DNA of 64,000 nucleotides from Agelaius tricolor (GCA_023055355.1 JALJCS010000001.1:92365381-92429380); one strand, 5' to 3'; positions 36,731 to 51,299 are shown, counted from the stretch's first letter. Made by a program: numbers and translations. Notes: generated from the letters alone by a model not told the origin.

Positions 36731-37361
36731 TGTCGTGGTTTAGCCCCAGCCAGTACCTAGGCCCCTCACAGGTTCTCACTCACTCATTCTCCCCACCACA
36801 GTGAGATAGGGAAGAGAATCAGAAAAAGTTAAAACCCATAGATTGAAATAAAGTAGGACACAATGGGAACAATAACCATAACAATATTCATAGTAAAAAA
36901 AACAAACCAGAAGTAGCAAAAAACCAAACCAAACCAAACCAAACCAAAAAAAAAAAAAAAAAAAAAAGAGGAATAAACCTCCAGAAAGACAAGTGATGCA
37001 AGTGATGCACAATACAATTGTTCACCACCCACTGGCTGAAGCCCAGCCAGCCCTGAGCTGTGATCTGTGCCTCCAGGCCAGCTCCCCCCAGTTTATACAC
37101 TGGGCATGACATTCCATGGTGTGGCATATCCCTTTGGCCAGTTCAGCTCAGCTGCCCTGGCCATGCTCCCTCCTGGCTTCTTGTGCTCCTCCTCACTGGC
37201 AGAGCAGGAGACACTGAAAAGTCCTTGACTCAGGGTAAGCACTGCTGAGCCACAAATAAAACATCGGTGTGTTACCAACATTGTTCTCATACTAAATCCA
37301 AAATACAGCATGCAACCAGCTACTAGGAAGAAAATTTTCTCTACCCTAGCCAAAACCAGGA
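36731..37361 (+). mobile_element. avian ERV solo LTR (TGTCGTGGTTTAGCC type)
   Basis: Starts TGTCGTGGTTTAGCCCCAGC and ends near agccaaaaccagga. Characteristic internal blocks are ctgggcatgacattccatgg, tatccctttggccagttc, cttgactcagggtaagcactg and tgttaccaacattgttctca. I recognise it as a widespread avian LTR. An A/AACC-rich microsatellite (36899-36968) interrupts it. No viral coding sequence is attached. Confidence 0.8.
36899..36968. repeat. AACC/poly-A simple repeat within the LTR
   Basis: Repeats of aaacc then a run of more than 20 A. It accounts for the short low-complexity frames read across it. Confidence 0.9.
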
Positions 37362-39340
37362 TGCCTGTTTCATTGATATTTTATTTCTTGTAATAACAAT
37401 ATTATACAATATGGATAATTCTTCATAAATAATGAGAGATTTAAAAAAAATAATTATCACATTAAAATTTTATTCAAAATAGAGTTTGAAGAAGACGTAT
37501 CTAATGTAGATTTCAGAGTACTGATACTTTAAAAATAATAATAATATACATGCTAGGACTGTAAAAATATAATTGTTGGAAAATTTACGGCATGCTAATT
37601 TTATCCTTCAGAAGTAATTTTATCTCATCAAAAGATTAGCAAACCCTTTTGGTATTTTTATGTGTTCCAAAAATAAGTTTGAGATCATATACTGACTGAG
37701 AGATGTTCACTTGCAACTTTGAAAGAATGATACCTAAATTAGAAAAAAAAAACCAAAAGTCAGAGAAAAAAATAAAACCAAATCTGCATTAACATCAAGA
37801 ATGCACTAACTTTTATCAAAATTCTTTCTGCATATCCACAAAGAACATAAAGTAAAAACCCCAAGTTTTTACCATCAGATTTGTAGCCTGGGTTTGAGTG
37901 AATTCACAGAACTTCTGTATTCTTATCTTGGGGTAAATAATGCACAAAATGGGTTACAAAGTGTTTCCAAGTAAGATTCTCTCAGATTTTTTTTTTTTTT
38001 TCAGGTAGAAATCTGAGATAAGAGCTTCAGCTTTCCCTGCGGGGAACGTGCACTGAGTGTGGATGTAGTGGCTGGGCAGCTGCTCCTGGAATGTCATTTG
38101 GCCCTGCGGTGCTGGAGGAACACGTGGGCCTTGCACACATCCAAAAAATGTTTGATCATAGCAACAACATGCCTTGTCTGCAACCTCCTTGTACTGCACC
38201 TACCCACAAAATATTCTTTCACATGTGAATTAAGGGAAGACAGGCAGTGCAACTCAGGAAAACTGAAACAAGGTTCACAGATGTAAAAAAGAATGCAAAT
38301 GCCTGTAACCAAATTAAAAGTTGTTGTATTAACCACAAGAAGACAGCTTTAAACTCTTCCCTTTTTCCCTTCAAGTTCTTCTTGTACTTGCATATACATG
38401 CATCCACGTGCTTTATTCCAAAACTAATAATTACTTGGATAGTGCAGGTAACTCCCTTTTCTTCATACTTTAATTCTCAAGTTGAAGCTTGAGTACTTGT
38501 GGGTACTCTTCCAGCTCAGCTGAAAGATGTTTCCCTTCCTTTCTACTTTTCTCATCCCAGGCAGATTTTTGGTCCCAGACTGTTTTTGGTGAGTTTTAAC
38601 ACTTTTCCAATTCCCGAACTCCAAACTTGGGATAACCCATTGGCTCGTGATGAATGGACGTGAGATATTTCCTACTGCTTTCAGAACAAAGGGATGTGAA
38701 ATACAATGGATATTTCTTACAGGATCACGAATAGTCTCCATGGTAGTGTCTCTTCTGTGGCAGCCTGTTGCCACAGAGGCCCTTTTGTTTTGTGGACCAG
38801 TGGGGTTGGTTATTGTGCTGTTCAGAGGTGCCTGTGACACAGTGCTGACCGGTTAGACTGAAACCCTGAATGAAACAGGCCTCTGTTAGAAACCCTGCCT
38901 TTGAGAACTTGAAAAAGACGCAAAAACCGCAATACATGGCGTAATTGTTTAGCAGTGCACACAATGGGGACAGAGAGGATGGCAAACAGCATTGCTAGCT
39001 CTCCTGAAATGCTAGAATTCAGGAGAATTCTGCACAGACCAATGGACTATTGCAGCACAGCGAGGTATCCACTGAGGATTGGACATACAAAGTACTGTGG
39101 TGCCAGACACATGAGGTTAGCAATGAGTGCACTGTCATCAACACAGGAACTTAGAGATGAGAAAAAGGAGGGATATAAAAGTTGAGGTGACTAATTGTGA
39201 CCTGATTTTCACAATATGGGTTTAGGAGCTAGATACATGGGTAAGTAATAGACATGAAAAAGCCTCACTTTGTAGTAGCGCAAACAGATGAAATCCCATT
39301 TCTGAGTTAAAACAGTGTCAAGTTTGTGATCAAATCAAGC
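37362..39340. other. intergenic, nothing recognised
   Basis: AT-rich with T runs (37987-38002). No gene, RNA gene or transposon I can support. Confidence 0.55.
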
Positions 39341-39459
39341 AGATGCATGGATCTCTGAGCAACCTGGTCCAGTGAAAGGTGTCCCTGTCCACAGCAGTGA
39401 GGGTGGAACAAGATCATTTTTAAAGTCCCTTCCAACACAGGCCATTCTATGATTTTACG
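39341..39459 (+). mobile_element. CR1 LINE 3'-end fragment
   Basis: Plus-orientation end of CR1: ctgagcaacctggtccagtg, aaggtgtccctgtccacagc, aagtcccttccaacacaggc, then ccattctatgatttta. Only the last ~120 bp, as is usual for 5'-truncated CR1 copies. Confidence 0.88.
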
Positions 39460-39769
39460 TTTTTTTCTTCAGTGAGGCCACAAGGAAAAATAAATGTGGT
39501 TCTGCCTCAGTATATGACCCAAAGGAGAGAAGCTCTTCTAACAGTGCAGAAAGTAAGTTAGTTAATAGCCCAGTCACCACCCAGCTCCTGACTTTTAGCA
39601 CATTTTTATGTCCCTCTACAGCAGCAGTTGAAAATGAAGCTGGACAGGCTCACTGTTCTAACATTTGTGCACTTAGTAGGAAAGCAGAGTTGATTACCCA
39701 CTCATCATCACTAAACAAACAAAACCTACAGTTCTTACCTGATGTGTATCATCCTGGAAATTATTTACA

Positions 39770-39828
39770 TATATATACAATGTTCACTTTACATCTATAT
39801 ATATATAATGTTCAGTTTACATACAAAT

Positions 39829-39864
<36 letters not shown>

Positions 39865-39882
39865 GCAAAGTGAACATTTTCC
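39770..39882. repeat. AT/CA microsatellite flanked by inverted repeats
   Basis: A (TA)n stretch, a 12-unit CA repeat (39829-39852) and a further (AT)n lie between aatgttcactttacat (39779-39794) and its inverted near-copy atgcaaagtgaacatt (39863-39878). A third, direct near-copy (aatgttcagtttacat) starts at 39807. Together they can form one long hairpin. Confidence 0.85.
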
Positions 39883-42800
39883 TCAAGGAAAATTTCCACA
39901 AGAAGAGGTACTTCTGGAGATGTGTCAGTTGGCAAATATTTTTATGCATGCAATGTGTTGGCAGGTTGCAAGCAGGTACTGTTAAGGAAAAAAAATCCAA
40001 CCCACACCATTTTTGTGAGCATACTACTTTGAAGGAAATAGTTTCCTCCAACTGGCATTTCCATTGCACAGCCCATCAGCAGCTTTGCTGGAAAATCAGT
40101 GAATTACAGATGCTAATGCAGCATACCATGATATGGATAAATGACATATTGATGTGAGGAGAAAAGAAGTGCATGAACAAAGACTCTGAGAAGCTTTGGA
40201 AGAAACCCCAAATTTGCCTGGCTAAAGCTGGATATTCATCCCTTCCCCAAGCCTCTAAACTCCTATAATGGAAACAGCATACCACAGAGGAAAGTTAATA
40301 GAGTGACATTGACATGCTAGATAAAATTAGATTTTACCTACCTTCAGCATGATCGACCCAAGAGAGGGGAAAGAGAATCCAGGGAAAGATGAACTGGCAA
40401 GGGACATTGCACCTAATCTCACCATTCAAAGCAGCAGAGGGTGAGTGACAGTGAAATGCACATCTTAAAAAGTCTGAGAAATCAGAGGAATTAACAGCAA
40501 TATGTTACTGGAAAAAACGTGACATTCAGCATAAAACTGAGTTCCAAACAGAGTATTCAACTTCCAAACAGAATATGGAAGCAGTATTCCTCTAGAAGTA
40601 TGGACAAAATAGAGAAACATGGAGTAACAGAAATTGCATTAAAAAAATTTAAAAGGGGATATTGGCTTTAATTCATGGGTATTATGGAATAGTCTTTATT
40701 GTCAGTGTTAACTGAAGGTGACTATAAACCATTTGCTGCCATTATAAACATGCCCAGGAGAGTACAAGACTCATTTTTCAACTGTAGATGCATTAATTTA
40801 AAATTATTACAAACCTGAGAGGAAAAAACACATTTTAAAAGGACCATCTACTAAACCATATTCCAGAACATTATTCCATCACAAGGTAAACGTTTTTATT
40901 TTAAATTCTTAGTAAAATGTAGGTATCAAGTCAAATCAGAAGAAAACCTAGTGACACTCTTTAAAAATTCCATTAACAAGCTTGAAATACCTGGATGTTT
41001 CCACTAAAAATATTAACAGTGTAATAACTAATAATGGTGGAAATTTTAAGGTTTCACTTTAGACTTCAAACTTAATCTTCCACTGGAATGAACACAGGCA
41101 TTTTATACTTCTCAGAGCCATAATTACTGGTAGGAAAACAGCATTATATTGATTGCCAAAACCCATGGTGAATATGGCATCAGGGTTGCTAGCTATGCCT
41201 TGTTGCCACCCAGATAAGTGCACATTACCTTTGTACCTCTGAAGCTGGCATGGAAAACTAAAACCAAACAGCACCCAGGACATGTTTTTAATGCAGCCTT
41301 CATCTTCTGTTTTGCACCTCATGTAGCTGTCATTCATATATTCTCACCTGTGACCACCCCTGTGTAAGGCAGGACTGGGCCACGTTGGTAGCAGTGGGCA
41401 GCTAAAGAAATGGGGGATCTTTCTTGTGGGTGATACAGGAGATGGAAGTGATCACTTATAACCATCCCTCTTGGATCACAAAGCCTCTGCATATTTCAGA
41501 TAGTTTTAAAGCTGTCTGTAGGTTTTCAGTTTGCTGCTGGAATCATTTCCACATGCTAACAACCCAGTAAATGGTGCAGCAAGGAGAGGGAAAGCAGAAA
41601 TGCCTCATCCTCATCAGACACCCCTTCACACTTTCTCAGTATGGATTTCTACAGTAGCATTTGAAGAGAATCACATCTCCTGACTGTTATTCCAACTGTG
41701 CCAGTGCCCTAAGGATTTCTGGAGATCAAGAGGTTACAGGCCTTTACAGAAGTAAGAAGTACCCTTACAGAAGTAAGAAGTTACAGAAGTACCCTCAAAG
41801 GCAGCCTATAGATAAACAGGAATATCTATTGAGGGATGATTTTGCCTTTTTTTTTTTTTTTTTCTAATAAAGTCTGACCTAAATTTGAATTTTATCTTAG
41901 TAAAGACATGTCCTAAGACTGTCTAGTAACCTTTCAATGTCATTCATGACACATCCAGGTTCAGGAAAGATGCATCTGCATGCAGTCACAAAAAGACTCA
42001 AGGGTCTCTCCCAGAAGAGCAGTACTTTGACAAAGGAAAGACAGAAGAAGGAAGATACAGCATGCATATATTTTAAATGTGGTAGGCAAATTAAAAAAAA
42101 CATGTTAATGTCTTTGAAAAATTAAAAAGAAAAAAAGAAAGATGACAGAAATTAGGAAATAAGTTATCATTTTATTTTTCTGATATTGCTTGGGAAAACT
42201 GTAAATTTGGGCATAAGTCTGGAGGGTAATTGGAAAAACAAGAGCTGAATTAACCATGATACAAGCTGAAGTTTTTTGGGAAAAAGTTCTGCTTCTGTTC
42301 ATTCCTGCCTCACAATTCTCTAGTAGATTACTTCAGCTATAACACAGTAGAGCATGCAATGCAAGCAGTGCAGAGCAGGACACCTCTAGCACCTGGAAGT
42401 AGATTGAATCAGACCAATACTTTCAAAGGGATCAGCAAATCAAAAGTAGCATATTGGTTTATTTATTATCCCAGAATACCTGCACTTCTTATTTTGAATG
42501 TCTCTTTGAATTAAATGTACTGGAGAGTGTATCTTCAGTGACGTCTTCAACAATTCTACAGATTGTTTGATACCAATATCATATTCATCCCTATTAATTT
42601 ATTTGGTCTTCTTGCTGGTACAACTAATAAGGTAAGAGAGACAAACCCAAAGCTCAAAGTAAGATACTGAAAGGGGTTCTTTTTCACTTCACTTTGTAGC
42701 AGGTCTCAAGAGAGAAAAACAATGGTGGGGATTCAATAACCACATAGATTCTCCTCCTCTACCCATTACAATTTTTTCTTCTGATTAACTCTCTAAACCA

Positions 42801-45800
42801 CAGTCTCCTTGCAGAGTGTAACAACACTAAAACAAAACAGATGTGAGAAGATTGACTTTAGAATGAATTTCATGCAAGTTAAAATAAATGGAAAGTTATA
42901 GCTCCAACTTGTAATGGAAAACTGATACTCTTCAGAATTATCACCCATCCACATACTTTTGCTCAGCCAAGATTTTTAAAGTAAAAATTACATGTGACTC
43001 AGTTACCAAATCCTCCTTAGCTGTATGTTTTGTCAAAACTCCCTAAGAAGGGATTTGCCTGTATCTTGTATTTCTACAAACCTCACCTTGCTTGCAGCAG
43101 AGGCAGACATTTATATACACTCAGATTATTACCAGAAATTGTGGGACTGCTCAGTGTACAATCCTTCCCCACCACAGCAAGCACAAGTTCAGTGTCTTCA
43201 CCTGTGGCTTATAGTTCCCCATTTTCTATTCATTAAGGTGCTGCTTGTTATTATGATGCCAAGTCCTCTCACTGCCTGTTACACCATCCAGTGCTTTCCA
43301 CACACTGTGTTGGAGTGAACACCATCAGGGTTCACCTGCTTCTGCTGTTGGCTCTCTCCATTTCACTTCAAAAGGAGCTTCTCTTGTACTTCATAAGGCC
43401 CCTTCAAATGCTTCCTTAAAGCTCTTCCTTTCTGTGACACACCAAGAATGCTTATCACATTTAGGCTATTGATGAGCAGAAACCAAGGAAAACCAAGCAT
43501 GCAGACCATCATTATTTTATGATCTCTTTGTACTCTCTATTCTGTCTATATGCCATTTACAATATATATCAGCAGATGATGTAGAGTCCTGATTTGAGAT
43601 GGAGATTGCATAAGCAATTATAACACAAATAATAAATTAATTTTTGCAGGATGAAATACATGTGCACATGCATTACTTCAGTTGTCACAATACAGGTTTT
43701 GGAAGAAATCCAAAAATATGTAGTTGCTCTGCTTGTGCCATTACCTGTTCTGTTTTAATCACAATTTCTGTTAGCCTACGGCTGCAGCAACAGCTCTGCA
43801 CTTCCACTTGAAAATCCTGAGTTTAGCAATTCATGAACTGCATCTAAAAATAAATCCTCATTTGAAAACTGGCATTCAAGCTACAGTCTTCAGTTTCTGT
43901 TTAAGCATATTTAGGTAGTTCAGCAGCTTTATCTTAGAGCACAAAAGATACCTTTGTTCCAGAAAGCATTCTATTTTTCCATGTTCAGAACTGTGATGAT
44001 ATTGTTCTGTATTTCAATTATCTCTGAGCTTTTAAAAAAAGATAGTTCATTTACAGTGTATCAGCTTTGTACTTCCTTATACTTTGACAGTCAGTGCTGA
44101 GTAAAAGTAGGAAACCACCATTTGTAGTCACATGGATTAGAAAATTAACTGTAGCCTGCCAGAAATATATGGAAATAGCTGGTCCCTTGATTTCTTCTGG
44201 AAATAGATGCTGAAGAATATATGTCTAATTTAAACACTTACTACAGAACAAAATGGCTTTGCCTTCCAAGTTAAATAAGCATCCAGCCAGCAGAAAGGCT
44301 TCCCAGTTGCTAACAGAAGGGAGTTCTCTAGAATAATGTAAAACTCTTCCAGAGAATGGAGGTCCCAAGTTGCTTAGAACCTCTTCATTCTCATTTGTAA
44401 TTCCTTGTTCCAGTTATCTACCCCTTTTTCTCAAACCCAGGAAGATTTTACAATGTGTAGACATTTACTCCAGCCCGTGTGGACTGTTTGAACCTCAGAA
44501 TGGCTGAGCAAAGTTACAGAATTTTCAGTGAATCCATCAACTCTTCTGCACTTTTCCTACAAGATCTGTCAAACTGCAGAGGAGGAATTAAAAAGGAAAG
44601 GCCCAGTCGGGCTGGCTTGGGATTTTGCACATGACCAGGGATTTCAAGACGTCAAAATTTTCAACCAATCAATACTGCTTACTTAAGGACTAATTTGCAT
44701 TGCTTCCTGGAACCTTTTAAAGGTCCAAATGGGGATGTGGCAGCTGCCAATACTTAGAAAGGGGGCATCTGCCTTCTGTAAACCTCATAAATGTAATGGC
44801 CACTGAAGTTCATTCAGCAATTTATTCAGAGATTCCAAAATGTGTTGTTACACAGGCCTAGAACAGCATAACCACTGTTCTCCCAGCTTAACTATTCAGA
44901 GATATAAAGTGCTGCTCATAATACACGTGCACTTTTGTGTTCTGCCAAATAATGCAAGCATATACTGTCTGTAAGGATGCCAAGTGCATAACTTACTAGC
45001 TATTTCATTTATTTGAGTATCCCATGGCAAAAAAAATGTATTATTTACTTACTAAAATGGGTGGTGTAAAAGTAAAGAAGCAAAAGTAATGGGTCAAATT
45101 TCCAGAAAAAATTCACTACAAATTATTTTCAAATTATGTGTACAAGCAGAGCCCATCAAAAATATAATTCTGTGTGCAAACTTATTATTCCATACCAGCA
45201 AACTTATGAGCTGGCATGGAAGCTCATACCAGCTTCCACAGAAGAAAATTCCTCTAGGGAGGTAGACTGCTCATCTGGATTATTAACTGGGCTCAGGAAG
45301 CCAAGATTTTTAAACAACAGTCGTTAGTGATTTAATAATACATTAATATGACTCTGAGGTTAAAACCTAAAGCACAGAAAATAAAATCCTACAGGAATAA
45401 GATATGAATAATGGGAAAATTCACTGTCTTTGAATTTTTCTTTACATTATCATGGTCATGCTTTGTTGACTTCAGCAAATTGCATTGCTGCTTAGCAGCA
45501 TTATTATCTTAACTCTAAAATATTCAATTAAGGTTTTCTTGAATGGAGTTAATTAGAAAAATATGATGGTATTCCCATGGTGTGATCCTGACTTCATTCT
45601 TTACTTCTTTATTCTTCCACTTGACAGAAAGAATTGGAAACACTGCATTCAGTTCCACTGAATCAGCTCTTTTCTGTAAAACATACAGAATCACAACTGG
45701 TGAGTTTCATTTATTAATTCTAGAATGAGTCTTTTTTGAGATGACGACAGGAAAATTTCTCCTTATATGAAATATTCATATTTTCCTTCAACAAAAGATT

Positions 45801-48800
45801 TTTTTTCACTTCTAATATCTCTAAGACATAATTGTCAAAATATATAATTATTAATTAGGATTGTAAATTACTAGAAGTGTGAAATACTACTGGATAAAGG
45901 TTTTAATTTGTAGAGTGGGCCAAGCTTATGTACCTCTGTTAATTTATGTAGTTTTATTTTTCAATTCTCCTATCCAAAGAACAAATCAGTTCTGCTAATA
46001 TTTGCAGAAGTCAAATTCCATTGTTTTGCAAGAAGCAAACATTACAAAACTGAAATTGTTGCTTAGACTTGAAGTTCTAAAAATGTCAGTTGTCTATATG
46101 GAAATTAAGATAATTTTTAAAATCAAGGTTTTAACTAATTTTGATTGAAAACATTGGTGGGCTAAAAATACTACATGGTTTAGTCATAATTCAAAAAGAT
46201 GGTAATCAAATTGCAGCAGTTAAAATAACAAATATGTATTTATTAACCCTGTTAATAGAAAATTAATTTGGCTTAGTCCAAACCTTCTTATTCTTCTTTC
46301 ATTCCTAGCGCACAACAGTGAAGCAGTTGGCAGAGACCTTTCTACCCATGTTGATTTTAGTCCCTAGCTACAGTTATTAGCTAAAGCCCTAAAATCAATT
46401 TAGTTATTCTTAAACAGCTTCCTAGATTTCATATGCAGTGCTATTACACAATTGCAAAATTAAGCCTTGTGCTTTGTAATTGTGCAGTCAATGCAATCCA
46501 TCTCACAGGATGGAGACCCCACAACGGAGCCCACTGGGCTTTCAAACTCCCTCATCACTGGCTCCTCTTTAAAGTATTTTAGTTGATGAATCTCTTATTG
46601 TGTTTGATGAAAAGTCAGCAGGTTTCAGGAATTGCTGATTCATAAAGAGAGTGATCAGGTCCTTATCTATGGACAGAATAATTTTATAAAGATCAAACAG
46701 AGATTTTCATTTCTCCTGAAGTTAGGAAAGTAGTTAGAGAAAGTCTTGTAGAGGATGATTTTTGTGGCAATGTCACAACTGCTGTCATATGGTAGAAAAG
46801 GTGAAAAACAGAGTCTAGGGCTCTCTTTACAGAAAAAAAGGATGCTTATTTTAAATAAATAGGTGATAGACATTTGCTCTGTTCTGGGTATTATTTCCCA
46901 ATTTGGGCATTCACAAGCTCACAGAAACAGCTGCAAGCCTCATTGTTAAGACTTCCATTCAGTCCAAAGTATCTTGTGTTCCCTGAACATGCTGGAAATC
47001 AGCTGAACAAACCCACAACCAGTAGCCCTACATAGCACCAGGCATAGTTGCCAAGGGAGAATATATGAAGCATTGTTAATTTTTACACTGTATTGTTTAT
47101 ACTCATTCAATAAGAAAGAACTAATAGCAAGAATCTGCTTTTACATTTAATTGACCTAAGCTCCACACAATATAAACCCATTAAAGCATATGCCAAGGAA
47201 AAATTGCCATTTGAGCTATTTGCCTCACAGCCCATTGTTATCATAGCTGTAATTTTTTCCAGTAGATTATTTAAAAATTAAATTGCACACAGATTGGCAT
47301 CATGATAGTATTAGCAATGTAGAGTATGAGCCCACAGAATTTATAAAGCTAGTATGTCATAAATTGCAGTCTGCATAAAAATATTTAAAAAACTGAACCA
47401 ATACTACCACATGGGTTTCTTAAAAAAAGAATAAAATAAAATAATTAAGTGAAGCAGCATTTATTTAAAAACTAATGACCTATCTTGCCTCATTTTGTTG
47501 ACTGTTTTCATAACACTTTATTGCATTCAGCGTATCAATATCAGTGTAATGGAATAAGTACTAAGAATGAGATGCTTCACTGTGGTTATTCATTCTGGTC
47601 ATTGTTCTAAGTCAACTATTTCAGTTAAACTAAACCTTCAGACCAACCTTTAACCTTATACGTGTCCATTTGTTTATTGATTTCAGCTGAGACAGGACCA
47701 GGGTAAAAGTAATTGCAAATTATTTTCTTCCATGTGTTCCAGGTATGCAATTTGGATTTCTTTCTGAGAGACTTAGATGTAAGTTACTTCAAAGCTTTCA
47801 TTACCTCAGACTCAAAATGTCTGTATCTTTTACTGAGTTGTCTTTCTGTGTTTTTTCTCCAGAAACTGTATTTGGCAATGGAGGAAAAAAAAGCAACTTA
47901 GTCTACAAGCTCACAATATTCTGTAGCTTTATCTACTCCATCTGTTTTAAGATGAGATGCTTTTTGCTTCTAGGAGCTATCAAAAGAAATTTTATGACTA
48001 GAGTGAAGACAAGGAGAGCTGGTAAGGCATGTCAGACAAAGGAGGAGCACTTACTTAGGCTTTCAAGGCTCAGTGCAGAGCAGTTAGGATTTTTGGCTCT
48101 GAATCTATTGAAAGCTATAGAGGGAGCCTAGAAAGATTAGCTTGAATGGCTAAAGTTACCTTTTTGGAATACTTCACACTTGCCAAACTCCCAGGGGGCT
48201 AAATTTAGAGGAGGTAAATCCCATTCTGACTGTGGTGCAATTAATCATGAGCTACTTTATTGCAATTGTCTCCTATGATGAAAATTAGAGAAGAATAATT
48301 TTTTTTCTGGATTTGGGTTGTAAGTATAATTAAAGATAATTTTGAAATGTAATTTCTTAAAAAAAACTATCAACTTTTTAAGACTAGAAGATACATTAAA
48401 GAATAAATTATTTTGATCAATTTAAAGAAAAAAATCAACCCAAACAGCAAGGTAACAAGAATTTTTTGGACTATATATCCTCCAAGTAATACTTGTGTTC
48501 TTATGGGGAAATAACTATGAGTCTTGAATTAAAGGATTTAAGTCCAAAGATTTTTAGAATAAAGTCTGAAAGCTTGTGTTTTGTGGTCCTAATGCTTCCT
48601 TTATATTTTTTTTAGGATACTGAAAGTTTTTGTAAATGGGGATGGTAATCCAGATCTTTATTTAAAGTGGAATCTGTTTCCAGAGTTTATCTTTTATGAG
48701 AAGATGGATCCACATTTTTTATCACTTTCAAAATATGTATCAGAGATTGTGTCTTGAAACTAAATATCTCACAATAAATACACTTAAAATTTTATCGTTC

Positions 48801-50974
48801 TGTTTTCCCATGCCACTGCTTTACACTTCTCTGCAAGAGAAAACAGTTTAAGAGGAGAAAAATTCCTGTACTTGAGGGGTGGCTGTTTACACAAATTCCT
48901 TTCTCCACAATATCAATTACAAAGAAGATGGTGTTCTATACTGTCATACTCCTTAGCAAACCATGCATCCAAATTAGTTGCAAGAACATTGACTTTTGAG
49001 CTGTTATATTTGCTAGCTTAGCAGAAATCGCAGATTTTCTTTCTTCCTTTCTTTTTTTCCTGCCTTTTTTCCCTCTATTTATCCAGTATTTCTTATGATA
49101 GGTTTATATTTCTTTTGCTTCCTTGTTTTCCATTGATCTGGAATTCCAGTACAAGACAATCCTATGAACAAATATTGTGACAAGTCTACATAAACTTCAG
49201 AATTGTAATAACCTCCAGCTGCTAAAAGAAAGACAATTAAGCAGCAATCTTCAGTTTATAGGCTTATTCTGTCACTTCATGATTTTGCAGAATGCAAAAA
49301 ATCCACATAAATGTCATTCATGTTTGACCTCCTCTTACATAAATGAACAGTGTAATAAAGAAATCTCCAACACATCCTATTTCAGATTCTAGCCATGCAA
49401 ATGTCTTCTTCTTTTAACAGTCATCAACACTAAGACTTGCTCACATCTTGTCAAGTCTTTGTGCTATAACACATATAGCTGAAAACAAGACACAAATTTA
49501 ATAAGTACAGGGAATTTCATGAGCTGGTATAATCCTATAAGTGTTTTACACTGTTCCTACAGCTGTGTGTGTGAGTATTTCTTGTCAAACTTAGACATGT
49601 AATTTCAGGTTTCAAATTAAAACAGCATTGGGTTTTGATATGACTTTGGAATACCTTCATATATTTATTGTATCTGGCTGTCAAACTCTTTTTCATAATA
49701 ATAAATTATATGAAAGTATAAATAAATTATATGAAAATATAAAAAATTTTAGTAATTAGGGGAAAAAGCAGAATATCATTATGTATTTCAGCATTCTGTA
49801 TTTTAATGAAATAACCACAATTCTGTTAATAGCTACTGCAATTCCGGCAGAGATATCAATCATATGAAAGAAAACCCAAACTCAATAATTAACTAGACAA
49901 ACTACATCAGCAAATTAAGACCCTTTAGAGTTCTGCCAAGGAAAGCTGTGACTAGTGAAATTAGATACAAGATCAATCATTGAATGCAGCAGGCTTGGCA
50001 GAAGGGAGTCAGAGTCAGAGAAAACTCATGAGTCTGGGAATATGTGCCTGAGGACATGGACAGGTTTAGTAAATAAGAACCCATGCCTGCTTGAGATGAA
50101 GAGCCAGGAAAATTCCCCTGGGCTCCTGCCCCCAAAGGAAAGAGGACTTGTAGTACTGGAAATCTTTGGCACAGTATTTAGGGTTAGTTGTTGATGGATA
50201 AGGGAAGAAGATGAATGAGAAATCAGCTTTTCTGTACAAGGTCAGCATTAATTCTGTGTGAGAAGGGAAGAGGACTGAGAAGGCTGGTGCAAAAAGTAAG
50301 GAATCAGGGAATCTGCATACTACATGAGGAAGAGAGCACTCCTCCACATCCTTGTGCCTGCTTGGGAGAGGGCATCATTCCCAAGCCTAACCACTGCCTT
50401 TTTCATTCATTAGAGGAAACAGTCAAATTCACTTTTAATTTAATGACAGCAGGTTTTAATATATAACCTTAGCCTTTAGCTTTTGCTACCTACTGTCAAT
50501 ATAGCATCTGCATTCCCAAGCAGAATGGCAAATTCCCTGATTTCCTAGGGATTTTTCCTAGGGAATTTTTCTGAAGTTAGATAATAAACTTTCCTGGCAA
50601 TTGAGCTCATGGAGATGATGTGTGGAGGCTGATGTATTAGGTCTCTCTAACTGCAGAAGACATCCAATTTTGTAGGGAAGACACGAGAAAGGTACCACTA
50701 GTACCCGGACATCCTCCTTTGAGCCTTGTGGGATCTTCTGTTTCTAAAAGTAGCTACAGCCCAGCATGGAAGGAGAAGGAAAGGGAACATTTTCCTCCTA
50801 TGAGCATGAGTTTCTTGAAGATTTCTTGTCTCAGTACACTCTCGCCTCTCAAACTCATACTATGTAAGCTAAATCCAAGAAAGGCCTCCCAGGACAAAGG
50901 AGGTACCACAGACAATATTTGCAGGTATACTTATGACTGAGGTAAATTAAAATTGTGGCCAATGTGAAGAGCTG
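39883..50974. other. gene-free, repeat-poor stretch
   Basis: About 11 kb of AT-rich DNA in which I see no gene, LTR or CR1. It holds a small tandem duplication at 41739-41797 (ttacagaagtaagaag units) and homopolymer runs. Short frames such as 47745-48131 (+) have no recognisable domain. Confidence 0.5.
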
Positions 50975-51299
50975 TATAGTAGAGGATATGTATTGTATTT
51001 AAATATCTGTATAGAGGCTTTGCCCCAGAGGTCCCGGTTGCCCTTGATGGGCTGCAGCTGCGATGTCCTTAATTGGGCTGCAGCTGTGACCAATGAAGAT
51101 GACTGGGATAAAAGGGGGCAGGTAAGCTGGTTGGGGAGAGCCTTGGAGGAGCCTTGACCTGAGAGAGAACAGCATGCAGCAGAAGGAGTCCATGCTGTGA
51201 CGATCTGCAGCCATGAGAATACACCCAAGAGGTATGGACTTTAGAAATCTAATAACAACAATATGGGACTCTAGAAATAATAGAAGAACAAGAGAGCTG
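50969..51299 (+). mobile_element. solo LTR of the short Trp-primed ERV family, with 6-bp target duplication
   Basis: LTR body 50975-51293 (319 bp) begins TATAGTAGAGG, contains two copies of gggctgcagctg, a ggataaaagg TATA-like box near 51113, and ends gaagaacaaga. It is the same LTR as at 61206 and 61923 but with several substitutions and small indels, so it is older. The 6-bp duplication GAGCTG flanks it (50969-50974 and 51294-51299), showing a complete insertion reduced to one LTR by recombination. Confidence 0.9.

Noticed and set aside
47745..48131. 128-codon plus-strand frame
   Set aside because: No domain, signal peptide or splice context; chance expectation in AT-rich DNA.
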